DNA of 64,000 bases from Branchiostoma floridae. Its lineage: Eukaryota; Chordata; Leptocardii; Amphioxiformes; Branchiostomatidae. The position numbers were made by a program, and so were the translations under genes. How positions within the stretch are numbered: position 1 is the stretch's first letter; each line of letters opens with the position of its first letter. The stretch spans positions 22,158,962 through 22,222,961 of the forward strand of contig NC_049989.1 in the NCBI RefSeq assembly GCF_000003815.2, written 5' to 3'. The notes under the pieces were generated by a model. It was not told the origin of the DNA. It searched no databases and was given only the letters and a program-made list of their open reading frames with translations. Below, one piece after another: positions 11,465 to 24,002 of the stretch.

Positions 11465-11890
11465 ATGAATGAATGAATGAATGAATGAATGAACTTTATT
11501 GCACGACATTTGTACATGGTACAATTGTAAGGCAACGGTGATAAGTCAATCAATACAATGACTCGTCTAAGATCTATAACTACATACATGTATAGTACAG
11601 GAATGTGAACATAAATGCCGCATTGACATAGTGTAATTATAATATACAAGTTAAACAAGTCGGTCTGTTACTGTACAATAGATTCTCGCTTTTTTAGAGC
11701 ATTGCAAATGTATTGGCCTAAATACGAAGATATGTAGTCTGGACATGACATAAGTAGATTGAAAGTACATGTGTTCGTCTTTGGTAAAGGTGTGCTAGAT
11801 TTACTTGTGATCATATCCATTAACTTTTGTCTATCTACGCTATATGCAGGGCATGTCATTAGAAAATGATACTCATCTTCAAAAAATCAA
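11465..11890 (-). mobile_element. 3' end of a Jockey/CR1-type LINE with (ATTC)n tail
   Basis: On the minus strand it codes for the C-terminal region of a non-LTR retrotransposon polyprotein (FLMTCPAYSVDRQKL, then ICNALKKRE), a stop, an AATAAA signal, and an (ATTC)n tail at 11461-11492. It is severely 5'-truncated and lies upstream of UNC93. Confidence 0.7.
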
Positions 11891-13926
11891 GGGAAATGAA
11901 CCTGCTTCCTGTGTTTCTGTAACTACTGACGAAAAGTACACCATTGGCATTTTAATCACTGAATCCATGAAAACTGCATAATGCCATGATCAGCCATGAT
12001 CTAGTACCCTGACATCTGGGAATAGGACGGCCACTTCATGTTTCTAGTAATTCTACATACTGTAGACGATGAAATCACAAAGTTTGTAGGTTGCCGAATT
12101 GCAAGTTGTTGATACAGCAATTAAAGATGTTTCTGCAGATTACTGTACACTCAGTTTGGGGCTCATATATAAACAACCCAAATGTAGAACTCTGCCTCAG
12201 AATTGAATTATTATAATAATATTACTTGAACCTTTACCTTTTTGAGTGAAACTTTCCAAGCCTCCAAATATGTTACAACGATAAGTTGAACTGCAAGCTG
12301 CAAAGGGGGAAGTTTATCTCGATACTAACTACCCTCTAGGCTCAGACAGGATGTCAAGTAAAGAAATATCAATTCTCAATTTCAGGTAGTTTTAGAAGGT
12401 TTGAACTTCCTTGAGACGCGCGGTACAGCTCCTTACAAACCGTTCTCGATGAGTCCTTACCTGGCCCAAGTCCCTGCGAGACCTCTAGTGGTGTCGGTCT
12501 GGTGTCAAAGTGGGGAGAGGAACTGTTCAGCTGAAACTCCGTCAGCTGAAACCCCGAAGACGACCATGTACCAATCGACGGAGAAACCGGAACTTGTGAC
12601 GGAGCAAAAGTTGTGCGTGAAAGAACGCCTCCGGAGAGTCACAAAACGTCAACAGAGTGCCACAAAACGCCCCAGTAGTCCACAAGACTTTACTCAAGAG
12701 TCAGCCTGCCTTGGACGAAGCGGTCAGCGGTAAATTATGCTTCTCTGTTCCGCTGTCTCCCGACAATGTTTCACCAATATTTGCTTCCAGTAGTGCCGCG
12801 AAATGAGGAAGTCAGTTTCGGGTTTAGTTTTGCGTAGGACGACAGCTGAGCGCTGATTGGTTTGCGCGGGACGTGTGCAATGCGCTGATTCGCTGGTGTG
12901 TAGGGAACTGTCCGGGGAACCCCAGCGTGGTGTCGATTACTAATCTCCAAGCAGATGTTAGGAAGGAAGGTAGTACATCTTTATAAGATTAAGTAGCACT
13001 AACTGAGCTACTCTCACCGCCCATTGCTAATTTTTCATTCCGATGATTAAAAAACAATAGATCTATTTCTATCAACCCAAAGTTTATTTGAAAACAGTAG
13101 ACTTAATAATATTAAATTGAGTCGATTTACGCGGGTGCAGAAAAATTACTCATATTTTACAACTGCACTCTTTACCTTCCTTCTTTATCCTCCTTGATTT
13201 TATTATCTTTTATCAATCTCAATTTTTTGGCCCTGTCTGCTTGCTGCGCTGGGACTGAGCTGCATCACGTGACAGTTAGCAGCTCTCGTTCCCTGCTCCA
13301 CTTGACCCCCGGATGACCTCACCATGCTAGTCTGTGCTGCTAACAGCTGATCACCTCAAACAACCCTCCCCAAAACTCTCCAAACTTCCAACCTGCGGAC
13401 ATTTCTGGTACGTGCCGAGACCCTGCAGTTTCTACCGTTGCTGTCCAGTGTTAGAGTCCGCTAAAATCCCCACGTTTGGCGATCAGAGAGCCTTTCTTCC
13501 CGGTGGAACATTTGGCAACAGCTGCGGCCGGTTGACCTGATTTTCTAGCGGCACGACTGTGGCACGGTCCCCCGCTGCTGTTTACCTTTCCATGTCCGGG
13601 TCAGCACGACGTCAGAGTTTGAACACTCTTAACTTACGTCGATCGTTGGTGCCACGTGTTTAAGCCACGAGTTTAAGCCCCAAGTTTTGCGGGCAAGCTG
13701 GATAGTGTAACGTTAGTGTGTGTGGAAACGTTTTTTCTGTAGCTGGAGCCATAAAGTGGGCGGAGCACTTCTCAGGTAAAGTATGGCCTAGCACAGATGA
13801 TATTATGCATGATCACGGGTAATAATAACATTACATGACACGTTGTTGGGTTAGGGCTGGTCCTTTGCATGCATAATTTCTTTTACACTACCCATGTCAG
13901 CAGCTAGTAGTAATTATTGGTTCAAG
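11891..13926. other. Intergenic region, no recognised gene
   Basis: This lies between the divergent UNC93 and dehydratase genes. Part of it (12400-13600) is richer in GC and CpG than its surroundings and could hold a promoter for one of them. An open frame at 12401-12733 has no recognisable domain. A single TAATCTCCAAGCAGAT end of the 9-bp-TSD MITE family lies near 12940. Confidence 0.35.
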
Positions 13927-16074
13927 CCCTATGTTCCGAAATCCCTATGTTCCGAAATCCCTATGTTCCGAAATCCCTATGTTCCGAAGTCTCTATGTTC
14001 CGAAGTCTCTATGTTCCGAAATCTTTATGTGAGTGTTCTGACACACAACTATAAAAAATAGTATAATCATGTACATGTAACATGGATGGCATGTCGATAG
14101 CCAATACCCACGAAGCTTCATACAGTTTCCCGATGATATTAAACCGGTGTGACAGCGTTCTCGCCCCCCCGGCGATCTCGCCCCCCCGGGGGGGCGAGAT
14201 CACTAGCGTTTTCGCCCCCCTTTAGCGTTTTCGCCCCCCCCCCCCCCAAGAGCAGCTGGCTACTACATATTACAGGTGCGCTACCTGGAACTATACTGCA
14301 CCTGGGGAGTAACGTATATGGTGTGTTACCTGGTACCTATATGGCACCTTATTACCGTACCGTAAGATGTCACACCTCGAAAGTCGATACCATATTGTTC
14401 GGTGCAAACATGACATTGAAATGAAAAAGACAATTTTTGCAGCTGAGGTGGCATAAAAAACAGTGCTACTGCGAACGTATAAGTCAACACCGTCTATGGT
14501 ACGGAATACGTCAGCTATATGTTTTCAATTTGTCACAGTGTTTTCTTTCTTGTGCTGGAAACATTTCCAAAGCACTAACAAAAACACACGTGAATGATAG
14601 TTTCTCATTATAAACACTATCTACGCGCAAGTTGATATAGCTGTTGCTAAATGCTACACAAACACTGGTAAAGTACCTGTCTTAAGAAACACGGGTAAAT
14701 GCATCAGTTCCTAAATACTAGAAAAAACAGTCATGTTGGAGGTGAAGATATCCCTTGGCCAGGTGCATATACCAAAATGTGCGTTATTCTAATTAATACC
14801 TAATATTTGCATAATTAGTAAAGACATTACATAGTTCTTTTGTGGTCACTTCATGGTAGAGACTTCATATTGGAGATATATAGGTTGCTTGAGTACAGGT
14901 GAATACAATGAAATACATCTTATGTCAAGACTCGGGTATATGAAATAATGGGAATTCAAGGGACCAAACCCTCCTTGTCTAAAACAAGTTCAACTATCTT
15001 ATCACCATGTAATTACGTTAATATTGATACTATGAATGGAGTTATGTATCAAACTCGTGTACTTATATCATTCTGAAACTACATTTTGTGATTTATACCA
15101 ATCAACTTCTAAAATGTCATGAAACCCGTTTTTTTTGGGGGGGGCGAAATCGCTAAAGGGGGGCGAGGTAGGGGGGCGAGATCACTAGCCGGGGAGGGCG
15201 AGATCGCTAGTGATTTCGCCCCGGGGGGGCGAGATCGCTAGTGATTTCGCCCCCGGGGGGGCGAGATCACGGGGGGGCGAGATCGCTGTCACACCGGCCT
15301 GAATGCCGACCCGATTCCGATGGTCGCATGGGTCGCCCTGAGCTGAAAACACTTGAAATTCTACTTTATTTCTCTTTATGGAAATAAACTAGAATATTCA
15401 TAAAAGTTTAACCTTTTTCTAACACCTCAAACAGAGTCAAATTTCAGCTGAAAATTTTTTTCATGTACCATTTGCTAACCGCATTTAACGTAAACCACAT
15501 ACCTCGTGTATAATGCATTTATGGGTGCACCGAGATAATCGCGTATATATCTAAAGATGATGTTTAATATACATGCTAATATCGGTATGTCGTTTTCATG
15601 TATGAGTGTAAGTTATCTTTTCAATTCTTCGTCAAGAAGTTTATTGAAATTTTTGTTATGATGCTATCAAACTGGTACGAGGTTAGGTGCGTTACAAACG
15701 ATACATTTAAATGTTTGCCGATGGCGCGCGTTTAGGTTTGCCTAAGCGAAAAGTTATATTTTTATAACTTATACTAGTTTTCGCAGATTTTAAGACATCC
15801 CAAGTAACACAAAAGGAGAATATTTAAAGAAGGTAACGTTATATGGCCATGGACCATGTTGTATAGGCCGCAACTCCCAATTTTGCCGACCGCGAGTCGA
15901 CAGCCTTGAGCCCTGCCTTAGCTTTGGTTGGGTCCCAACGGTCGCTACAACGCCAGTCCTCGGTACACTAGTGTGTTGGTACACTTACATAGAGATCTCT
16001 GAACATGGGGACTTCGGAACATAGGGATTTCGGAACATAGGGATTTCGGAACATAGGGATTTCGGAACATAGGG
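13927..16074. mobile_element. Inverted-repeat element with multi-copy termini, host of a nested element
   Basis: The left end (13927-14030) has about six copies of ccctatgttccgaaat. The right end (about 15995-16074) has the reverse complement in four or more copies, ending ttcggaacataggg. Repeated terminal motifs in inverted orientation suggest a DNA transposon end structure. There is no transposase, and I saw no clear target duplication. Most of its length is the separate element at 14144-15297. Confidence 0.7.
14144..15297. mobile_element. G-rich inverted-repeat element nested in 13927-16074
   Basis: The ends are CCGGTGTGACAGCG and the inverse CGCTGTCACACCGG. Inside each end are several gggggggcgagatc-type repeats with runs of seven or more G or C. 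The centre is AT-rich with no ORF. Multiple G-runs could form quadruplexes. Confidence 0.8.
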
Positions 16075-16170
16075 CGGTCACCGTAATTATTATAAGTGTA
16101 AAAGAGTCTGCATGCAAAAGTCTATGGGGACTAGAGTTTGCACTGTAGAGGATCATCCTGTATATTAGTG

Positions 16171-17705
16171 TAACGCTAGTTAACCTTTATTCGTTGCGTT
16201 TTTCACCAAGAGTCAGCTTATACCAATCTGGCAGAAGAACAAAGCATAATTTCTGTATTCAACATGGTGATATTGTTGTTTACCTTTGTCATTCATCCCA
16301 TCCACGATATATTTTCTCTCCTACCATGCTAATATGAAAATGTCTCAATTTGAAAACACGGTCGCGTTGCGTTGAGAACGACGGCGCTCCCGGAGGGCGT
16401 GACCTTTATTCGTTCTGACGAGACTCGTTATGTTTGTCCGCTGCTAATTACTTTATGCTGAAGCTATTGTTCCTTTCTTGACATGAATGGAGTGCTCTAG
16501 ATTACAAACTTATTCAGGCAACAAAAAAATCCCGACAACTACCGCTGAGTATTTACCGTCACACGCAGTAGCGCGTTGGTAAAAAAAATGAGGTTGTTGG
16601 GTCAGTAGAACGTCACGTAAAATCGATCCAGGCGCCATGACCGTTCCATGAAACTTATGCACCTTTCGTTGCAACTTGAACGGCGTGCTGTGGCTATTTC
16701 CAAGCGGGTAATCATCAGTTTGCAGTATAGTACAACCATCTGTACAGTCTTTTGCACCCTCCACGCGCGCGGCAAAATGTAACCCGATATATTTGTGTCA
16801 AAGGTCTATTCCGGCGGCCAACAACACTAAAGATGAAGGGGTGTGAAGTCTGATATGCCGCTGTTGTCAATGCCCTGGATCAAAGAACGAAAGATTCCAC
16901 AATAAATGATATAAAACATTGCTGTCAGACTTGTGGTCGACAAATATGCAGTGCAAATCTTGTTATCGGTGTACCATACCCGTACTGAGACAGTTGGTAT
17001 CGTCTTCAAGGCCGTATTTGCAACAGTTTACATGATCTGGCTTGGGACTTTCACATTTTAAAAAAAGGGGACCAGAGTAAAATCAATTAATTTGTCGATG
17101 TTCAATATCATTTCCATTTTTGGTGGTGCATAAATTGTTTAATAGATGGCTGCTTAATGATCTAAGAGAAAAAGGCGAGTTAGTGAGTTATTAAAGGTAA
17201 GTTTAATAAATACCTTTTAATGTCGTCATCCAATCTTTTTCCCGCGGTTGCGACCGTAGGTTTCTGGGAAAAAACATGGCGACGTTCGATTTTTGCGCCA
17301 CAAGTGCGGGAGGTTGTGGCAACAAAGAGACGGTTTTCGACAATTGATCACACTTTGAGTCCAGGTACTGGTTAGCAACACAAACATTATTGAGTTGTCT
17401 TGTGCATGACAATTGTGAACTGGAAGCGAATGTGTTAGATCTCTGCCATTCCGGCGAACAACACGGTGACGCAATCCTCCCATAGAGCGGTAGGCTATTA
17501 CAATAAGGGACGGTACGTTTTTGACCTCGCTGTTTTCAAATGCGCCGTCATCGGAGCCTTTTCATGAATATTCTGAACACTTAAGTCTCTCGGTTATGCA
17601 TTCCTGTGGTTATTACTGCTGTTGCATTTACCGTGTCTCCGTAAATTCCCTGTTTTTGAAAAAACGAATTAAGGTAACTGAACGAATAAAGGTTAACTAG
17701 CGTTA
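16171..17705. mobile_element. 1.5-kb inverted-repeat DNA element
   Basis: TAACGCTAGTTAACCTTTAT starts at 16171 and its reverse complement ends at 17705; the match runs about 25 bp (cctttattcgtt inside). The outermost TA may be the target duplication. No open frame resembles a transposase, so it is non-autonomous. Confidence 0.8.
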
Positions 17706-17984
17706 TATATTTCCTGTTCTGAATGTTGGAATGTTCTTTAATTGTTCAAGTCATGTCACTTAATAACAACATCTTCAACAACAGGTAACTAGTCTACTGT
17801 AAAAGGGGAAATATTTGGGCTGATGTTGTGTTTGCAGTTTGCAGTGACCTCTTCGCCCCAAACTTTACATTTTCAGTTTTACAGTAGTAACGCTATGGTA
17901 ATACCCATCATTTGTATAACCAGTATATTGTAACAGCCGGTTAAAGGACTGCTAAACTGACCATGCCAAACGGCTTTAGGCCCT

Positions 17985-18065
17985 TTGACGTAACGGTTTA
18001 GCATCTGGGTTTGTGATCTGGCGGTCCAGATTCGGCTAAGGTTACGTTCAAATCCTGGAAGCTAG
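17985..18065 (+). mobile_element. tRNA-like SINE head
   Basis: An A-box-like cggtttagcatctggg and a B-box-like gttacgttcaaatcctgg are spaced as in a tRNA. There is no full cloverleaf. It lies just upstream of the dehydratase start array. Confidence 0.5.
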
Positions 18066-18109
18066 GATACTGTTTCTGTCTGCTTCTACCCATCTCTTGT
18101 TGTTTCAAC

Positions 18110-18445
18110 ATTATTTACACTTACATCCATATTAGGTAACACATTGCACCTGCTGACCAATGAGCTACAAGGACAAGCTGTACATTTACATCCATATTAG
18201 GTAACACATTGCACCTGCTGACCAATGAGCTACAAGGACAAGCTGCACCTTTACATCAATATTAGGTAATACATCATACCTGCTGACCAATGAGCTACAA
18301 GGACAAGCTGTACATTTACATCCATATTAGGTAACACATCACACCGGCTGACCAATGAGCTACAAGTACAAGCTGTACCTTTACATCCATATTAGGTAAC
18401 ACATCACACCGGCTGACCAATGAGCTACAAGGACAAGCTGTACAT
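18110..18445 (+). repeat. Start-codon minisatellite of the dehydratase gene (~65-bp unit, 5 copies)
   Basis: The unit holds ttacatccatattag, a possible acceptor, then about 20 bases of leader, then ATGAGCTACAAGGACAAGCT. Copies of the ATG lie near 18160, 18225, 18290, 18355 and 18420. Only the last continues into the enzyme. The earlier ones read MSYKDKLYIYIHIR or similar and then stop. Confidence 0.88.
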
Positions 18446-21400
18446 CAACACGCCCCTGCTCGAAAGCCACCCGCTCTCAAAGCATGCTGGGATTACCGTG
18501 TACCTGAAGTTGGAGAACGTCCAGCCGTCCGCGACCTTCAAAATCCGCGGCATCAGCCATCTTTGTCAGAAGGTCAGTTGTACCAGCGACCTTCACTTGA
18601 TCTTTGACCTGGTGACCTGAAGTCACCCCTGCCAGTGACATGTCGACACTGGACCAGAAGGTTGGGAGTTAAAGTCCCAGCCTGTTGTCGTAATCACTTA
18701 TTTATTAAGCTGATATTTTGGTCCACTGTTTATTGTAACTTTTTGAAAAGAGCATGGAAATTTTCCCAGCATTGCATTTGGGCCACATCAAATAAATTCC
18801 CTGGTTCTCTGATATTTTGATGAAAGCCATCATCAAGAGGTGGTCATGAAAACACTGAGAACTTTCCCTGTTGATGTACCGGGTGAGTACTTAGTACTAT
18901 TATTTTTTTTCACTGGTATTTCTGTGAACCAACATCTTATATTGTTGTGGCCCTATATGAGTATATTGCGATAAATAGAAGCTGCACTCTTGGTGGATCC
19001 AGTAAAATGATATCTTCCTGTAAAATAATTAGTCTTGATGCATTTTCAATATGCTGAAAATCTAAAATGAGCTTTGTGTTTATTTATCTATTTATGTTTG
19101 TTTGTTTGTTGTGTTTACCAGGCACTGAAGGAAGGAGCCAAACACTTTGTCTGCTCCTCAGGTTAGTCAGGTGTCCAATCAATCAATCAATCAATCAATC
19201 CATCAATCAATCAATTCTTTATTAAGATATCAACATTGTAGACATTTTTTTTTTACTTTTTTATCTTTTTTATTTATTAAAAACAACAACAACAGCAGTA
19301 CATTTGTCAACAACTAAGACTAGAGTTTGTACAGTCGAGTACCATTGCACATGGAGGGATAACATATACTGTGTGTCTGGACGAATTACATGCAGTAGTT
19401 CGATAAGATATCAACATTGTAGACATACATTTTTTTTAAATGTTGGGCCATGCCAGTTCAAATATTCATTTCTCAGATATTCAAATGATAAAGTCTAGGT
19501 AAAGGCCAGATTTCTTTCCCTTTTATTTTTCTATAATTTGGCTTCAGTCTATGCAAAGTAATTACAATAATCATTACAATCATTAATTATTATAATTATT
19601 AATTACCTCCCAATACCTTGCCCTAGACACAGTGGATAACAACCCACTGTCCCAACGGCATCAACAAGGCTATTATAGGACAGCATTTTCGTAATAACCC
19701 TTATGAAACTTGTTTTTTAATCCTCAGGTGGGAACGCCGGACTTGCGGCTGCGTACTCGGCCCGGAAACTCGGCGTCCCGGCGACCATCATCGTGCCAGA
19801 GAGTACTCCGACCTTCGCAGTGGAACGACTGCGGGGGGAGGGCGCCACGGTAAAAGTCGGGGGAAAGGCCAGGCCCAACAAAAGTTGTCTTGCATGTTTG
19901 TTTATTTGTCTGCATAAGCTGGATTGTATACTAGTTTTGCACAAAATATAACACACAGTAAGTACAAGCTGTGTTAGCCTGGGTACCGTCCTTAATCCGT
20001 GTTTAGCAAGCAAAAAAATTGAGCCAGCTTGTACTATGGAGAATGGCTAAAAGTAAAACTAAAGCTGCATAAGAATTTCATGCTTGTAAGATGATGTGCT
20101 CCCCAGTGTAAGGGCGTCTTCAGGGCGTCTTACTTAAAGTAGGGCGTCCAATTTCAATTATTATTAGAACAGGCATACTGGATGCCTGCCGGGCTAAAAG
20201 CCTGCTCAATTCTCTGTTAACGCAATTTGTAACCCCAGCCACCCCCCTCCCCCCCCAGGTATGGGACGACTCCAACCAGCACACCCTGAAGCTGGCCCAG
20301 CAGCCGGGATACGTCTACATCCCTCCGTTTGATCATCCTGTCATCTGGTAAGGATGGAGGGAAGAGAAGAGCAGGGGAGGGAGGGGATAGACATTCATCT
20401 GTCAGCTAGGATTGGATGGAGGGAATGAAGGAATGAGAGGGAGAGGAGTCTCAGTGCACTCACTCAATTGAGAAAAGATATAAATGTTATGTTTTATTCA
20501 GTAAGGAACTCGCCAAAAGTACACCTGAATTTGTCTNNNNNNNNNNNNNNNNNNNNNNNNNNNNNNNNNNNNNNNNNNNNNNNNNNNNNNNNNNNNNNNN
20601 NNNNNNNNNNNNNNNNNNNNNNNNNNNNNNNNNNNNNNNNNNNNNNNNNNNNNNNNNNNNNNNNNNNNNNNNNNNNNNNNNNNNNNNNNNNNNNNNNNNN
20701 NNNNNNNNNNNNNNNNNNNNNNNNNNNNNNNNNNNNNNNNNNNNNNNNNNNNNNNNNNNNNNNNNNNNNNNNNNNNNNNNNNNNNNNNNNNNNNNNNNNN
20801 NNNNNNNNNNNNNNNNNNNNNNNNNNNNNNNNNNNNNNNNNNNNNNNNNNNNNNNNNNNNNNNNNNNNNNNNNNNNNNNNNNNNNNNNNNNNNNNNNNNN
20901 NNNNNNNNNNNNNNNNNNNNNNNNNNNNNNNNNNNNNNNNNNNNNNNNNNNNNNNNNNNNNNNNNNNNNNNNNNNNNNNNNNNNNNNNNNNNNNNNNNNN
21001 NNNNNNNNNNNNNNNNNNNNNNNNNNNNNNNNNNNNNNNNNNNNNNNNNNNNNNNNNNNNNNNNNNNNNNNNNNNNNNNNNNNNNNNNNNNNNNNNNNNN
21101 NNNNNNNNNNNNNNNNNNNNNNNNNNNNNNNNNNNNNNNNNNNNNNNNNNNNNNNNNNNNNNNNNNNNNNNNNNNNNNNNNNNNNNNNNNNNNNNNNNNN
21201 NNNNNNNNNNNGAGAGCCTGGAGCGATCATATGTACCGTGGGGGAAGGGGGGCTGCTGAGCGGGGTCGTGGCCGGACTCAGGAAGGTCGGCTGGACGGAT
21301 GTTCCGGTGGTCGCCATGGAAACCAAGGGTGCGGACAGCTTCAATGCAGCAGTGACTGCTGGAAAGCTAGTGACTATACCTGACATCACCAGGTGAGCAG

Positions 21401-22438
21401 GACTGCATGTTGTATTTATGGGAAGTAAAATTATGTGTTTTGGTGGGGTCGTGTTGCGTAACTGCAGGGTGTTTGGCCTAGACCCCCAAGGTCCTGGGTT
21501 CGAATCCTGACATGCCGCCAATGCTTTGTCCGTGGGGAATAATCTCCAGGCAGATCTACCTCATAAAGACTTTAGCTGGCCAAGGCGTGTTCTGAGCAGG
21601 AAGGTTGGCAATTAACGCCTAATCGTTAGCTCACCATTAGTGGATAGAAATGCTCCTCCCTGTTTCAGTGACGGCTCAGAACACTCCTTGGACACCTACA
21701 CTCTTTATGCCACTGGTAGGTCTGCCTGGAGATTACTTGGGAAAGGCACAGACAACTTTCCTCACTCCACCCAGGTGTCACATTTTCCTTTCTCTGCTAT
21801 GCATTACACAGTGTTAAATGTTTCCATTTTGCTACAGTGTTGCCAAGTGCCTTGGAGCCAAGACTGTTGCACAGGAGGCTTTTAACCTCAGCAAGCAGCA
21901 CCCCATACACTCCGTAGTAGTGACTGATGAGGAGGCAGTTGGGGCTTGTGCAAAATTCCTAGGTCAGTGTGAGCTATGGGGTCTTTACTGAATCATTTTT
22001 CTAATGTTTTATCATTGTTCTCAATGCTGAATATCAGATACACTCCATTTGTTTTATACAACTCACTTGGAACAATTGTTGGTTATTCAATTATTTGATA
22101 TCTTGAATGTCTTGCTGATAGATTTAAGTACCAGATGTTTTTGTGTAGCTTTTTGATTATAAGTAGTTCTATGGACAAACCCCAGAACATTTTTTTTGTT
22201 GTTGAATGTCATAAAAACAAGTCCCTGCCTCCCTCTGTCCCTAGATGATGAGCGCCTCCTGGTGGAGCCGGCCTGCGGTGCAGCCTTGGCAGCGATCTAC
22301 AGCCCTGTGATCTCCAGACTGCAGGACCAGGGCAGACTGCCAGGGGGCGTCACGTCTGTTGTGGTGGTGGTTTGTGGCGGGAACAACATCACACTGAAGC
22401 AGCTGGAGACGTGGAAGGGGCAGCTAGGCCTGACTTGA
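18420..22438 (+). CDS. sdsl: L-serine/L-threonine dehydratase (SDS/SDSL type), PLP enzyme, partly in a gap
   Basis: Exons seen: 18420-18572, 19122-19161, 19728-19867 (or to 19849), 20259-20347, then after the N gap 21212-21392, 21838-21962 and 22245-22438. Phases fit throughout. The enzyme deaminates serine or threonine to pyruvate or 2-oxobutyrate in the cytosol. Lys41 in SATFKIRG is the PLP Schiff-base lysine; GGNAGLAAAYSARKLG, PPFDHPVIW, LVEPACGAALAAIYS and VVCGGNNI match fold-type II SDS/SDSL. The exon carrying about 20 residues after PVIW lies in the gap. Oddities: the glycine loop reads VGEGGLL where the family has VGGGGLL, next to the gap; the exon 3 end that fits homology (through KVGGK at 19867) needs a GC donor, while the GT at 19850 drops six residues. 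SDS and SDSL cannot be separated safely; VWD and DDER favour SDSL. Confidence 0.92.
20537..21211. other. Assembly gap (675 N)
   Basis: The run of N removes the end of one dehydratase intron and the start of the exon that resumes at 21212. Confidence 1.
21440..21539 (+). mobile_element. tRNA-derived SINE head
   Basis: The B box GGTTCGAATCC lies at 21497-21507, with an A-box-like gttgcgtaactgcaggg about 35 bases before it. It abuts the MITE at 21540 within a dehydratase intron. Confidence 0.65.
21540..21735. mobile_element. MITE of the TAATCTCC family, older copy
   Basis: The ends are TAATCTCCAGGCAGATCT and AGGTCTGCCTGGAGATTA. The flanking 9-mers cgtggggaa and cttgggaaa agree at seven of nine positions, a decayed 9-bp duplication. 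It is in the intron before the VAKCLGAKTV exon. The same family occurs at 32815 and 47444. Confidence 0.8.
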
Positions 22439-23039
22439 GACCACTCCAGCACAATTTGCTGTTTTTAGTTTTTAAAAACTGTAGAACTAGAGGATCACCA
22501 AGAAAACAGAGTCTGAGGGAAAAATCTGTACCTAATTGGTACACAGATTCAGGGAGTTCAATTCAACAAATATAGTCAGATTTAATCCTCAAAGCCTCCT
22601 GTTTTAACATTGACCCTTTGCTGGCTTTACAAATTTTTGTTTTTAGATCTGAAAAAAGGAAAAAAAGTCAACATAAAGAGGTCTGAGGGGAGGGTCTTTA
22701 CCTTCAGTTGGTAAACACAGTTTTTGGGAATGAACAGTCAGACTCAAACCCCCGCCCGAGCCTATTGTTTTCATCTTGACATTTTGCTGCATTAAAAAAG
22801 ATATTGTCGAACCGATGAAAAGAATTGAAGTGGCCTAAGGGCAACAGTGATGTTTAGAAACGGGCCCCTGATGTCGCTGATGTCTCAGTTTCACATTTTC
22901 TCAGGATCAGAAGAGGATAAATTCGCACAATTGATTAGTAGTTGATCAAATGTTCTTAAGTCAACGACACATTTGAAAGTCATATCAATATGAATCAGTA
23001 TCGGTACATTTGACTTTGGCAGTGTCAGTTGAATTTTGA

Positions 23040-23206
23040 GATGATTGAGACAATGTTACTTGGTGAGAAAGATTAGTGGGAACTGAAATCTTGTGTAAGT
23101 TATTGCTCTCGTTCAATTAATCAGCATTTTTTCTATAGAGGCCACCTGACTATAGTGGCCACATTTCTCCAGTTCCTTGAGTGTCCGCTATAGACAGGTT
23201 TGACTG
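23040..23206 (-). mobile_element. Fragment of the CAGTCAAACCTGTC MITE family
   Basis: It ends in the inverse of CAGTCAAACCTGTCTATAG next to TA. Its body (tgttacttggtgagaaagat) matches the element at 50609-51053 in reverse complement. The left end is not resolved. Confidence 0.7.
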
Positions 23207-24002
23207 TATGTGTGGAGAAACGTAATAAACAAATACATGTTTATCAGGTTAGCTGTATTGGGAAATACATCTGAAGATTTCCGCCATTTCCAGGTGTACT
23301 TTTCTTGCTTTTCCTCTATGGAATAAAAAGTAACAAAGTTAAAAACACACTTTTTTTTTTATAACTTACGTTTGTTACCCCACCCCCAAAGAGGCACAGT
23401 TCATCCCTCTTGTCTGTTCTAACTAGTCCTGAAACCAACCAACAACCCTGCATTATAATCATCAGTCAGTAACAACGCTGGAGACAGACTTTTAGTTCCC
23501 CTTTGAACTTTTTATTCAACCCATTTTCACCCAAAAATAACAAGTAACAATGTCAATAGTACTAAATGAGCAAAGTTGAGCTCTTTTACACAGTCAAGTT
23601 TGAAACAACATAAGGAAGATCTATAAAGTTAGTTTTAGTAAAGCACATCCTTTCACCATAAAATTGGACAATTGTAACAGTGTTATATCATAACAGTAAT
23701 ATATATATATATATTATATCACTATAAAGTAATGAGCAATAGTTTGACAGAAACAAGTGTTACCTATCAACAGGGTCATTCTCGATCAATTATTATTCAA
23801 AATGCACCATTTATTGTACATATATAGATTCAAATGAAAAATAAGGATCAACCATTTTTTGTTGTCCTCTAACTAAACAGTCTCTCCACACAGACCCTCG
23901 TTTCACCTAAAAGACAAATCCCTCCGGTATTATATAGCAGCGCTGGATAACCAAAATACCAATTTCTGATTAACAAAAACTGCAACCGTCAGAAATGGGG
24001 GT

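Noticed and set aside
12401-12733. A 110-codon frame upstream of UNC93
   Set aside because: No recognisable domain, no splice context, composition like its surroundings.
20468-21521. Long frames over the N run
   Set aside because: Open only because unknown bases contain no stops.
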